A stretch of 22,140 bases of DNA from Bacillota bacterium (GTDB lineage: Bacteria; Bacillota; Clostridia; Peptostreptococcales; Anaerovoracaceae). The translations under genes and the position numbers were made by a program. This document shows positions 16,037-22,140 of the stretch, in pieces; position 1 is the first letter of the stretch; each line of letters starts with the position of its first letter. The notes under the pieces were generated by a model that was not told where the DNA came from, did not search any database, and saw only the letters and a program-made list of their open reading frames with translations. The stretch is taken from contig JAEENW010000227.1 of NCBI GenBank assembly GCA_016283945.1, positions 1 through 22,140 of the forward strand, given 5' to 3'.

Positions 16037-16885
16037 TTAAAGCAGTTTTTTGGTCTCGGTATCCGTCTCGAAGCCCCAGAACCTGAAGGCCTCCTGAATG
16101 AACGGATCCCAGAAGCGCCACTCGTGTCCGAGATTGGGAAGCTCGAAGAACGTGATGGGCACCTCTTCCCTGAGGCAGGCGTCCTTGAACGCCTTGTAGG
16201 TGTCGTAGAGGAAGTCCTTGTCGCCGCAGCCGAAGATCATCTTCGGAAGAGTGCCGGCCTTGTGCATCTCGAATACCTTCGAGAAGAGGTCGTAGTCGCG
16301 GATGTAGGCTTCCTTGCCGCCGGCGTTGGCGACCTGGTTTCTGAACCTGGGGTTGGACATGCTCCTCAGTCCGAAGGCGGGGGGCAGCTTGCCCTCCCAG
16401 TCTATGGCATCCATGGCGACGGGCGCGGCGGAGAGTATGGCTCCGGAGGCGAACTTGTCGGGATACTTGAGGAGATATTTGAGAGCGCCGCGGCCGCCCA
16501 TGGACAGTCCGGCGATGAAGTTGTCTTCTTTCTTCGGGGAGGCGGGGAACCAGTTGTAGATCATGGGCATGAGCTCCTTGACGAGGAAGGAATCCATGTC
16601 GAAGCCCATTCCGAAGCCCGGCCAGTTCTCGTAGTCGGCGTTCAGCCCGCTGGGCATGACGCAGATGAGATTCTTCTCGCGGGCGTAGATCTCGATCATG
16701 CTCTTTCTGACCCAGTCGGAGTGATCTCCATAGGTCCCGTGGAGGAGCCAGAGCACCCTGTACTTCTTCCCGTTAGAATAAAAATCAGCCGCGTCTACGC
16801 TGTGCGGTCTGTCGGGAAGTATGACGGAAACGGTGGTGTTGTTGCAGAGATACTGGCTCTCAAAGGTGAATTGAAGCAGTGACAT
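16037..16885 (-). CDS. Alpha/beta-hydrolase esterase (EstA/esterase D-like)
   Basis: A 282-residue serine esterase of the putative esterase (PF00756-type) family. The oxyanion segment is RVLWLLHGTYGDHSDWVRKS, the nucleophile S128 lies in AGLSMGGRGALK, a likely acid is in FGCGDKDFLYD, and the His is in LPNLGHEWRFWD. There is no signal peptide, so it should act in the cytoplasm on an imported substrate. Family members hydrolyse short acyl esters and S-formylglutathione-like thioesters. AAAGGAG lies 6 nt before the start. It is the first gene after a consensus promoter (17011-17039) and the operator-like palindrome (16972-16992), so it should be induced together with the transporter. The acyl group and alcohol cannot be told. 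Confidence 0.9.
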   Translation of the reverse strand: MSLLQFTFESQYLCNNTTVSVILPDRPHSVDAADFYSNGKKYRVLWLLHGTYGDHSDWVRKSMIEIYAREKNLICVMPSGLNADYENWPGFGMGFDMDSFLVKELMPMIYNWFPASPKKEDNFIAGLSMGGRGALKYLLKYPDKFASGAILSAAPVAMDAIDWEGKLPPAFGLRSMSNPRFRNQVANAGGKEAYIRDYDLFSKVFEMHKAGTLPKMIFGCGDKDFLYDTYKAFKDACLREEVPITFFELPNLGHEWRFWDPFIQEAFRFWGFETDTETKKLL

Positions 16886-16971
16886 CGGTTTCTCCTTTTA
16901 TTATCTAAAAACTCGCGATGGCTTTCTTTAAGATCTTTGAAGCGTATGTCAGCCGGTATCGGCCGTTCGTC

Positions 16972-16992
16972 ATCAGACGTCAGATGTCTGAT
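16972..16992. promoter_or_regulatory. Operator-like 21-nt inverted repeat upstream of the esterase operon
   Basis: The site pairs at 9 of 10 positions around a central A at 16982. Its outer arms are ATCAGAC and GTCTGAT, and the half-site is TCAGACGTC on the left and GATGTCTGA on the right. The same half-site, TCAGAYGTC, recurs at 17905-17926 beside the GntR-type regulator. It begins about 13 nt downstream of the predicted transcription start, where a bound repressor would block elongation or promoter escape. Confidence 0.7.
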
Positions 16993-17010
16993 ATCATAAT
17001 TGTTACATAA

Positions 17011-17039
17011 TTATTACACGCTGACGGGGAGACTGTCAA
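17011..17039 (-). promoter_or_regulatory. Sigma-A-type promoter of the esterase/transporter operon
   Basis: Read on the minus strand, a perfect -35 TTGACA (17034-17039) is followed after exactly 17 nt by TAATAA (17011-17016). Transcription would start near 17005, giving a leader of about 120 nt that contains the operator-like repeat. The rest of 16886-17167 shows no gene. Confidence 0.75.
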
Positions 17040-17167
17040 TACGGGAAGCCTGGGATAAACCGCGGCTTTCATAATATATTTTTGATGGTATCGCCCCTAT
17101 CAGCGAATATCGATATGAGAAATAGCCGGCCGGGAAGCCGCTCCCCTGCCCCGCGTCCGGGATCTCC

Positions 17168-17857
17168 TCAGTCCGAGGTGCGTATCCTGTCGGCGTTGTA
17201 GCGTATGTGAAGGGTCATCGCGGCAGCCGCGGCTTCAGGGTCGTGAGCCTTGATGGCCTCGGTCACCGCCCTGTGGGTCTCTATGGTCTCCCTGCCGAGG
17301 GTGTTGCCCGACATCTCAATGAAGAGCGTTACGGATTTGACTATGATGGGTATGAGCAGAGGGATGACCGTGTTCCTGGTGCTTTTGGCTATGGCGGTAT
17401 GGAACTCGACGTCCCTGTCCATGTGTCCTTCCCCGGCGAGTATCATGCGCTCGACCTCATCGCAGAGTCCCTCGATCTCCCGTATGTCGTCCTCGTCCGC
17501 ATTGAGAGCGGCCTCGCGCGCCATCCAGGGCTCGAGCACCATTCTGACTGCGAGCAGGTCCTGATAGGTCTTGACCTTGTCAGGAGCGAAGCTCAGTCCG
17601 AGGGGATCGCCCGGCACGGGAGGATTCGGAGAGAGGAAGGTGCCCTTGCCGCGCCTTATCTCGAGCACGCTTCTGGAGACGAGTATCTTGATCGCCTCGC
17701 GCACGGAGCTCCTGCCCACGCCCAGCATCTCGATGAGCTCGAGCTCGGTGGGGATCTGATCCCCCGCGACGAGCTGCCTGCTCTCGATGATCTCCATTAT
17801 CTTGTTGGCTACTATCTCGGAGAGCGGCTCCGCCTGAGCGATCAATGTTTCGGGCAT
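17168..17857 (-). CDS. GntR-family transcriptional regulator, FadR/FCD subfamily
   Basis: A 229-residue DNA-binding regulator. The winged helix-turn-helix spans about residues 10-78: IMEIIESRQLVAGDQIPTEL, then LIEMLGVGRSSVREAIKIL (recognition helix) and LEIRRGKGTFL (wing). The C-terminal all-helical FCD ligand domain (about 95-225) has the metal/ligand residues expected of the family in DVEFHTAIAKSTRN, ETHRAV and MTLHIRYN. Members often repress sugar-acid (gluconate, galacturonate) or lactate genes and are released by the substrate or an intermediate. It lies between the esterase operon and a divergent YtcJ gene, both with TCAGAYGTC palindromes, and one of these sits 48 nt upstream of its own start, implying autoregulation. 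No clear terminator follows it. Start 17857 is preceded by AAAAGAGGAAA. Confidence 0.93.
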   Translation of the reverse strand: MPETLIAQAEPLSEIVANKIMEIIESRQLVAGDQIPTELELIEMLGVGRSSVREAIKILVSRSVLEIRRGKGTFLSPNPPVPGDPLGLSFAPDKVKTYQDLLAVRMVLEPWMAREAALNADEDDIREIEGLCDEVERMILAGEGHMDRDVEFHTAIAKSTRNTVIPLLIPIIVKSVTLFIEMSGNTLGRETIETHRAVTEAIKAHDPEAAAAAMTLHIRYNADRIRTSD

Positions 17858-17892
17858 TTCATTTTCCTCTTTTTCTCGGGACCTGTTTCTGT

Positions 17893-17938
17893 TACAATGA
17901 GGACGTCAGATGTCCAGACGTCTGACAAAACCATTGTA
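17893..17938. promoter_or_regulatory. Nested inverted repeat with operator core and two facing -10 elements
   Basis: The core at 17905-17926 has half-sites TCAGATGTC and GACGTCTGA (9 of 11 pairs). Around the same centre lie TACAATG (17893-17899) and CATTGTA (17932-17938), each separated from the core by 5 unpaired nt. TGTTACAAT at 17890-17898 reads as an extended -10 toward the amidohydrolase gene; the mirror TACAAT reads as a -10 toward the regulator gene. Each predicted start would fall at an edge of the core. The -35 matches are weak, so the promoters are less certain than the operator. Confidence 0.6.
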
Positions 17939-18030
17939 CATTATTTTTTGACTCACGCAACAGATAAATTCACTTACAGCGATCAAAATCAGCGCTCCGG
18001 CCGGCCGCCGGGGCCGAAGGAGGAGAAATC

Positions 18031-19662
18031 ATGGCAAAAGCAGCTGCAAAGATCTGGATGAACGCCCATATAAGGACCATGGACGCCGCGCTCAGCGAGG
18101 CGCAGGCTCTGGCCGCGGACAGCGAAGGAAAGCTCATCGCCGTCGGAAGCGACGCGGATATCCTCGCCCTCAGGGGAGCTGGCACCGAGGTCTTCGACAT
18201 GGGAGGAGCGCACATAGTTCCCGGCCTCCTCGATACCCACGTTCACTTCAGGATGTACGGCGAGAGCCTTCTGAAGCTCAAGATCAGAGATCTCTCCAAG
18301 GAGGACATACTCGCGTCCGTTCGCGAGGCTGCCGCCAGGATCCCCGCGGGCAAGTGGATAGTCGGCGGAATGGGCTGGAACAACGAGGTCTGGGAAGACC
18401 CCTCCTACCCCACCCTCGCCGAGCTCGACGAAGCCGCTCCGGACAATCCCGTGCTCCTTCCCCGCATGGACGGCCACCTCATCTGGGCGAACAGCCTCGC
18501 TTACAGAGCCGCCGGCGTCAGCGACGACACCCCGGATCCCGAGGGCGGAGAGTTCATGAAGACCCCTGACGGAAAGCTGCAGGGCTGCGCGTCCAACGCT
18601 GCTGCCAAGACCGTACGCGCCGCCATCCCCGCCCCGACCGCCGAGGAGCGCAGGGAGGCCATGTTCGCCGCGCAGGCGCAGATCCTCGCCTACGGAGTGA
18701 CCGGTGTCAGCGACATGGGCTGCGATCCCGTGGATCTCGAGGACATCGACAGCCTCTATGAAGACGGCCTCGGGAAGCTCCGCTTCTGCGGCACCCTCGC
18801 CCGCTGCCTCAACCCGAAGGATCCGGAGGAGAACAGGGCCTATCTCGACAGGCTCCCCATACTCGGAAAGCACGGCGATCACTACACCGTCCGCTGCACC
18901 AAGATACTCTCAGACGGAGCCGTAGGCGCCCAGAGCGCCGCGCTCAAGGAGGACTACTCCGACCGCCCGGGTCACAAGGGGACCCTCATGTACACCCCGG
19001 ACGAGCTCTACCACATGGTGAGGAACGCCGCCGAAAGAGGACTTCAGGTCTCCACCCACAGCATAGGAGACGCCGCGATCGACGAGATCCTCGACGCCTA
19101 CGAGAAGGTGCTCTCCGAGATCCCGAACCCCGACCACCGCTGGAGGGTCGAGCACTTCCAGACCGTGACCAACGACAGCCCGGACCGCGCCGCGAGGCTC
19201 GGAGTCATCCCCAGCATGCAGCCCATGCACGCGCCCAACAGCGCTACGATGGCTCTCAGGAGGCTCGGCGAGAAGAGGATACACGGCGCCTACGCCCCCG
19301 GCCTCGTGCTGAAGTCCACCGGCATGGTCGCCTTCGGAAGCGACGCCCCGGTCTCCGCGCCGGCTCCCCTCTCCGGGATCCACGCCGCGGTCACCAGGAC
19401 CAACGACAGCCTCTTCCCCGAGGGAGGCTTCTGCATGGAGAACGCCGTCAGCCCCATGGACGCGCTCAAGGGCTACACCATCTGGGCCGCCCGCGCTGTC
19501 TTCGCCGACGACGTCAGAGGCAGCCTCGAGCCCGGCAAGTACGCCGACTTCACCGTTCTCGACAGGGACATCATCGAGACCGCCGAGACCGCGCCTCACG
19601 ACATACTCAAGATAAAGGTCCTCAAGACCGTTATCGGAGGAAAGGCTGAGTACGAGGCATAG
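18031..19662 (+). CDS. YtcJ-like metal-dependent amidohydrolase (copy 2)
   Basis: A 543-residue paralogue of the amidohydrolase at 7497-9119, alike over the whole length. The metal pair is H70/H72 in GLLDTHVHFRM; then WIVGGMGWNNEVWEDPSYPT, the lysine in CTKILSDGAVGAQ, the His in STHSIGDAAID, the His in RVEHFQTV, and the Asp in FGSDAPVSAPAP. AAGGAGGAG lies 5 nt before the start. It is transcribed divergently from the regulator, across the operator core at 17905-17926, and ends at a good terminator 36 nt downstream. Relatives hydrolyse N-formyl or other amide bonds; the substrate here is unknown. The retained SDG after the lysine (lost in copy 1) makes this the more canonical family member. Confidence 0.92.
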   Translation: MAKAAAKIWMNAHIRTMDAALSEAQALAADSEGKLIAVGSDADILALRGAGTEVFDMGGAHIVPGLLDTHVHFRMYGESLLKLKIRDLSKEDILASVREAAARIPAGKWIVGGMGWNNEVWEDPSYPTLAELDEAAPDNPVLLPRMDGHLIWANSLAYRAAGVSDDTPDPEGGEFMKTPDGKLQGCASNAAAKTVRAAIPAPTAEERREAMFAAQAQILAYGVTGVSDMGCDPVDLEDIDSLYEDGLGKLRFCGTLARCLNPKDPEENRAYLDRLPILGKHGDHYTVRCTKILSDGAVGAQSAALKEDYSDRPGHKGTLMYTPDELYHMVRNAAERGLQVSTHSIGDAAIDEILDAYEKVLSEIPNPDHRWRVEHFQTVTNDSPDRAARLGVIPSMQPMHAPNSATMALRRLGEKRIHGAYAPGLVLKSTGMVAFGSDAPVSAPAPLSGIHAAVTRTNDSLFPEGGFCMENAVSPMDALKGYTIWAARAVFADDVRGSLEPGKYADFTVLDRDIIETAETAPHDILKIKVLKTVIGGKAEYEA

Positions 19663-19697
19663 CACAACCGGCTTCCAGATCGCGGAAGATAAAAACG

Positions 19698-19723
19698 GCG
19701 GGAGCGTTGGAAAACGCTCCCGC
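19698..19723 (+). terminator. Terminator of the second amidohydrolase gene
   Basis: A perfect 11-bp stem, GCGGGAGCGTT with AACGCTCCCGC, is closed by a GGAA tetraloop and followed by TTTGTAT. It lies 36 nt past the stop. The loop and downstream bases also serve as a candidate promoter for the next gene. Confidence 0.75.
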
Positions 19724-19735
19724 TTTGTATATAAT
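19707..19735 (+). promoter_or_regulatory. Promoter of the DUF5662 gene, overlapping the terminator
   Basis: TTGGAA (19707-19712) and a perfect TATAAT (19730-19735) are spaced by exactly 17 nt. The -35 lies in the loop of the preceding terminator. The predicted start of transcription, 6-7 nt after the -10, coincides with the ATG at 19742. Confidence 0.6.
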
Positions 19736-19741
19736 GTGCAC

Positions 19742-20281
19742 ATGCATCCTGTCGAGCACTTCAAAACTATAACCCGGCACCGCCATCTGGTCATGCGCTA
19801 CTGCTTCAGGCTCGGCCTGTACAGGCAGGGGCTCGCGCACGACCTGAGCAAGTTCTCCCCCGCGGAGTTCCTTAAAGGAGCCAGATACTATCAGGGCTTC
19901 CGCAGCCCCAACGACGCCGAGCGCCGCGCGACGGGTGTCTCCACGGCCTGGCTGCACCACAAGGGGCGGAACCGCCACCACTTCGAGTACTGGACGGATT
20001 ACAACATTCACGAGGACGGCAGCATCGCGTACGAGGGGCTGAAGATGCCCGTCCGCTACGTCGCAGAGATGTTCTGCGACCGGGTAGCCGCCTGCCGCGT
20101 CTACATGGGCGAAAAGTACACGGACGCCGCGCCCTACGATTACTACGTCAGGGCGAGGGGCCACGCGCCCATGCATCCCGAGACCGGAGTGCTGCTTGAG
20201 GAGATGCTCCGGGTCCTGAAGGACGAGGGCGAGGAGGCTGCCTTCGCTCACATCAGAAGAAAGCTGAAGGAGGGCTATTGA
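19742..20281 (+). CDS. DUF5662 family protein
   Basis: A 179-residue protein of unknown function that I recognise as DUF5662, found widely in gut Clostridia. It is rich in His, Tyr and Arg; conserved blocks visible are MHPVEHFKTITRHRHLVM, GLAHDLSKFSPAEF, ARYYQGFRSPNDAER and AWLHHKGRNRHHFEYWTD. The repeated HD/HH pairs (HDLSK, HHKGRNRHH) suggest a metal-binding helical protein of HD-like type, which is inference. No Shine-Dalgarno sequence lies upstream. The ATG at 19742 sits where transcription should begin, so translation may be leaderless; a GTG at 19736 directly after the -10 could not be in that transcript. The stop codon lies inside the downstream terminator hairpin. Confidence 0.85.
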   Translation: MHPVEHFKTITRHRHLVMRYCFRLGLYRQGLAHDLSKFSPAEFLKGARYYQGFRSPNDAERRATGVSTAWLHHKGRNRHHFEYWTDYNIHEDGSIAYEGLKMPVRYVAEMFCDRVAACRVYMGEKYTDAAPYDYYVRARGHAPMHPETGVLLEEMLRVLKDEGEEAAFAHIRRKLKEGY

Positions 20282-20309
20282 GCGGCTTGGCGCTCATGCC
20301 CTCCTTTTT
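20267..20309 (+). terminator. Terminator spanning the DUF5662 stop codon
   Basis: AAGGAGGGC (20267-20275) pairs perfectly with GCCCTCCTT (20298-20306), and inside it TGAGCG (20279-20284) pairs with CGCTCA (20291-20296) around a 6-nt loop. A run of five T ends the element at 20309. The TGA stop is part of the inner stem. Confidence 0.8.
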
Positions 20310-20453
20310 AAGTCTATACGTTAAATAAGAAACACAAGATATCAGCTTTATAATACTTCACAAAACTTGTTATACTGCATCCCACTTAGATACTGGAAAT
20401 TGTCTCAGCCAAATGGTCATTAGATGCTTCGCTATAAATATTCATTGTAGTCC
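20310..20453. other. AT-rich non-coding stretch between DUF5662 and LRR genes
   Basis: No gene of plausible length was found here. Base composition drops sharply compared with the DUF5662 gene. It contains TATAAT-like strings (around 20346 and 20370) without good -35 partners, and one copy of the TATACGTTAAA repeat at its left end. No hairpin terminator for the LRR gene was recognised. Confidence 0.5.
20312..20325 (+). repeat. Left copy of short direct repeat bounding the AT-rich island
   Basis: GTCTATACGTTAAA here matches GTCTTATACGTTAAA at 21508-21522, which covers the last codons of ychF, with one inserted T. The exact shared core is TATACGTTAAA (11 bp). Both copies lie shortly after a terminator. 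Confidence 0.4.
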
Positions 20454-21332
20454 TTATTCCTCCTTGCAGGGGAGGCTGTTTTTCATTGCAAATTTGAGCG
20501 CAAATGAATCCTCAGGAGCAATAATAGTGATGGCGGGATAAGAGACATTGTTGCGATTATCATGCCATTTGCTCATCAGTCCTCCATAAAAACGCCCTCC
20601 CATAATACCGGATTTTGAATCATCTTCCTGTTCAAATCTCATCACGCTTGACGGTAAGTAGACCTCTATGTTTTTTGCACTCGTGCTGAACGCCAAATGG
20701 TTCAGTTTCTCAACACCTTCAGGAATATAGATCCTCCTTAATCTGTGATTTTCATGAAATGCCCCGCAGCCTATATACAGACCCTCTGAGCTTTGAAAAA
20801 CGACATCTCTTATTGATGACGCTCCACAGAATGCACACGCTCCGACATACCGTATGGTAGATGGAAATGTGAAATCCTTTAATTTCCGGCATTGATAAAA
20901 CGCATATCTTTCTATACGTTCAAGGCCATCCAGGAATGAAAAATGTTCAAGTGACCTGCAATTGGAAAAGGCGCTTTCGGAAATACAATTAATTGGATGA
21001 TACAACTCAACACTTTTGATAGTTTTGTTTCCGGTAAACAATCCGTTTGGTATTGTCTTAACATTTCCCGCAACAACAACTTTTTGCAGATCAATAAACG
21101 ATTTAAAAGAAAAGCCCTCTAAAGATGTCAATGACTCAGGTAACAGAATCGTCTCCACATAAGATGAGACCTGATCAAACGCTTTTCGGTCAATGCTAAT
21201 GACACCTTCAGGAATGATCAGATCCAATTCCTGGGTCGCAATTCTTAGGCGGCGGCCTTCTGACTCAACCACCTGATCCGGAATACTCGGTTTGCATTTT
21301 AACAGCTTCCCGTTTTTGATCTCATAGTCCAT
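20454..21332 (-). CDS. BspA-type leucine-rich repeat protein
   Basis: A 292-residue protein built mainly of about six BspA-like (LRR_5) repeats of roughly 23 residues. Examples are ISIDRKAFDQVSSYVETILL, ISESAFSNCRSLEHFSF, IERYAFYQCRKLKDFTFPS and YVGACAFCGASSIRDVVF. The C-terminal APEDSFALKFAMKNSLP is the usual end of such proteins in Clostridia. There is no signal peptide or membrane segment, so it is predicted cytoplasmic or exported by an unknown route. Repeats of this kind mediate protein binding; no specific role can be given. GTGGAG lies about 10 nt before the start. The gene is clearly AT-richer than its neighbours (24 G+C in the 60 nt at 20521-20580), which suggests recent acquisition. 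Confidence 0.85.
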   Translation of the reverse strand: MDYEIKNGKLLKCKPSIPDQVVESEGRRLRIATQELDLIIPEGVISIDRKAFDQVSSYVETILLPESLTSLEGFSFKSFIDLQKVVVAGNVKTIPNGLFTGNKTIKSVELYHPINCISESAFSNCRSLEHFSFLDGLERIERYAFYQCRKLKDFTFPSTIRYVGACAFCGASSIRDVVFQSSEGLYIGCGAFHENHRLRRIYIPEGVEKLNHLAFSTSAKNIEVYLPSSVMRFEQEDDSKSGIMGGRFYGGLMSKWHDNRNNVSYPAITIIAPEDSFALKFAMKNSLPCKEE

Positions 21333-21466
21333 TGGTTTATCTCCACTGCTGCTGAACGATAACTACATATGCAGGATAACACCTTGAGCGAGACACATTT
21401 GGTGCATTTCGAATATGCGAGCCGGCATTTGTCGTAAAACTGTCGCAAACTGAAGATAATAAAAGC

Positions 21467-21493
21467 GGGAAGCCTTGATCTTCAAGGCTTCCC
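21467..21493 (-). terminator. Terminator of ychF
   Basis: A perfect 12-bp stem (GGGAAGCCTTGA with TCAAGGCTTCCC) with a 3-nt loop lies 17 nt past the ychF stop. On the minus strand it leads into GCTTTTATT; on the plus strand GAGTTTTTG follows, so it may work both ways. The remaining gap 21333-21510 holds no gene. Confidence 0.8.
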
Positions 21494-21507
21494 GAGTTTT
21501 TGAGGTG

Positions 21508-21522
21508 GTCTTATACGTTAAA
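21508..21522 (+). repeat. Right copy of short direct repeat, at the 3' end of ychF
   Basis: GTCTTATACGTTAAA overlaps the last codons of ychF (Phe-Asn-Val-stop on the minus strand). The 11-bp core TATACGTTAAA is repeated in direct orientation at 20315-20325, on the other side of the AT-rich LRR region. Confidence 0.4.
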
Positions 21523-22140
21523 GAGGAAATTGACTATATCCCCGTCCTTCATGACGTAGTCGCGGCCCTCGGAGCGCAGCCAGCCCTTTTCGCGGGCGGC
21601 GGCGAGGCTCCCTCCGGCCTCCATGAACTTGTCGTAGGCTATGGTCTCGGCGCGTATGAAGCCGCGCTCGAAGTCGGTGTGGATCTTGCCCGCGGCCTGA
21701 GGAGCTTTTGTTCCCTCCCTGATGGTCCAGGCGCGGCACTCGTCGGCGCCGGCGGTGAGGAAGGAGATCAGCTTAAGCAGCCTGTAAGATGCCTTGATCA
21801 GCCGGTCGAGTCCGCTCTCCTTTATCCCGAGCTCCTCGAGGAACATGTCTTTCTCCTCTCCCTCGAGCTCGGCGATCTCCGCTTCGAGAGAGGCGCAGAT
21901 GCTTACAAGCTGCGCGCCACTCTTCTCGGCTATCGCGGCGACCTGCTTCACGAAGGGGTTTTCCGAGGCGTCCGCCGCGTCGTCCTCGGACACGTTGGCG
22001 ACGTATATCACCGGCTTGTAGGAGAGCAGGCCGAGCCCCTTTACGAACTCTTCCTCCTCGGGATCGTCGAAGTTCAGCTCTCTCGCGTTCCTGCCCTCTT
22101 CCAGATGCGCGTATATGCGCTCCATGGTCTGAAGATCTCC
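21511..22140 (-). CDS. ychF: Redox-regulated ATPase YchF/Obg-like, C-terminal part (cut by window edge)
   Basis: The C-terminal 209 residues of a YchF P-loop NTPase; the GTPase-like N-terminal domain lies beyond the right edge. YchF binds ATP in preference to GTP, associates with ribosomes and is linked to stress responses. Visible are the end of the G domain with YKPVIYVANVSEDD (the NVSE region that sets nucleotide choice), the helical segment, and the TGS domain with AWTIREGTKAPQAAGKIHTD and FERGFIRAETIAYDKF, which are diagnostic. The frame stays open to the window edge (GDLQTMERIYAH), so the first visible Met is internal. It is closed by a strong terminator. Confidence 0.96.
   Translation of the reverse strand, partial: GDLQTMERIYAHLEEGRNARELNFDDPEEEEFVKGLGLLSYKPVIYVANVSEDDAADASENPFVKQVAAIAEKSGAQLVSICASLEAEIAELEGEEKDMFLEELGIKESGLDRLIKASYRLLKLISFLTAGADECRAWTIREGTKAPQAAGKIHTDFERGFIRAETIAYDKFMEAGGSLAAAREKGWLRSEGRDYVMKDGDIVNFLFNV

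Noticed and set aside
19736..19741. GTG start at 19736 for the DUF5662 gene
   Set aside because: It follows directly on the last base of the -10 TATAAT, so it would lie upstream of the predicted transcript; family members I recall start with MHP, as does the ATG at 19742.

Overview
The window looks like a chromosomal segment of a GC-rich anaerobic member of the Bacillota, probably a gut-type Clostridia. This is inferred from gene content: a Clostridia-style lipoprotein leader on the solute-binding protein, a DUF5662 protein, BspA-type leucine-rich repeats, a KapD-like exonuclease, and strong AGGAGG-type ribosome binding sites. No rRNA, tRNA, CRISPR array, transposase or phage gene was seen. 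No gene-free stretch exceeds 300 bases.

Left part (1-5.8 kb). A minus-strand group holds an SRAP/YedK protein, a DEDDh exonuclease, a class I/II aminotransferase coupled to it by an ATGA overlap, and the N-terminal part of an imidazolonepropionase-like amidohydrolase cut by the window edge. Divergent from it is a two-gene plus-strand unit: an opine dehydrogenase-family enzyme and a D-threonine aldolase/D-serine dehydratase-like PLP enzyme.

Central part (5.9-19.7 kb). A long minus-strand series runs from 16885 to 5949: serine esterase, lipoprotein solute-binding protein, two permeases and two ATPases of a peptide/opine/nickel-type importer, a PfkB (KDG-type) sugar kinase, a YtcJ-like amidohydrolase and 6-phosphogluconate dehydrogenase. 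A strong hairpin terminator closes it. Upstream lies a FadR/FCD-type GntR regulator on the minus strand, and divergent from that a second YtcJ-like amidohydrolase. Two near-palindromes share the half-site TCAGAYGTC. One lies just downstream of a consensus promoter for the esterase series; the other lies between the regulator and the second amidohydrolase. They tie these genes together as a likely regulon. I infer a substrate-induced route that imports a conjugated (ester- or amide-linked) compound, hydrolyses it, and sends a sugar acid through the kinase and Gnd into the pentose phosphate pathway. The substrate cannot be read from the sequence.

Right part (19.7-22.1 kb). A DUF5662 gene appears to be transcribed leaderless from a promoter overlapping the preceding terminator. 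It is followed by an AT-rich island with one BspA-type LRR gene and then the C-terminal part of ychF. The island is bounded by a short direct repeat that matches the ychF 3' end.
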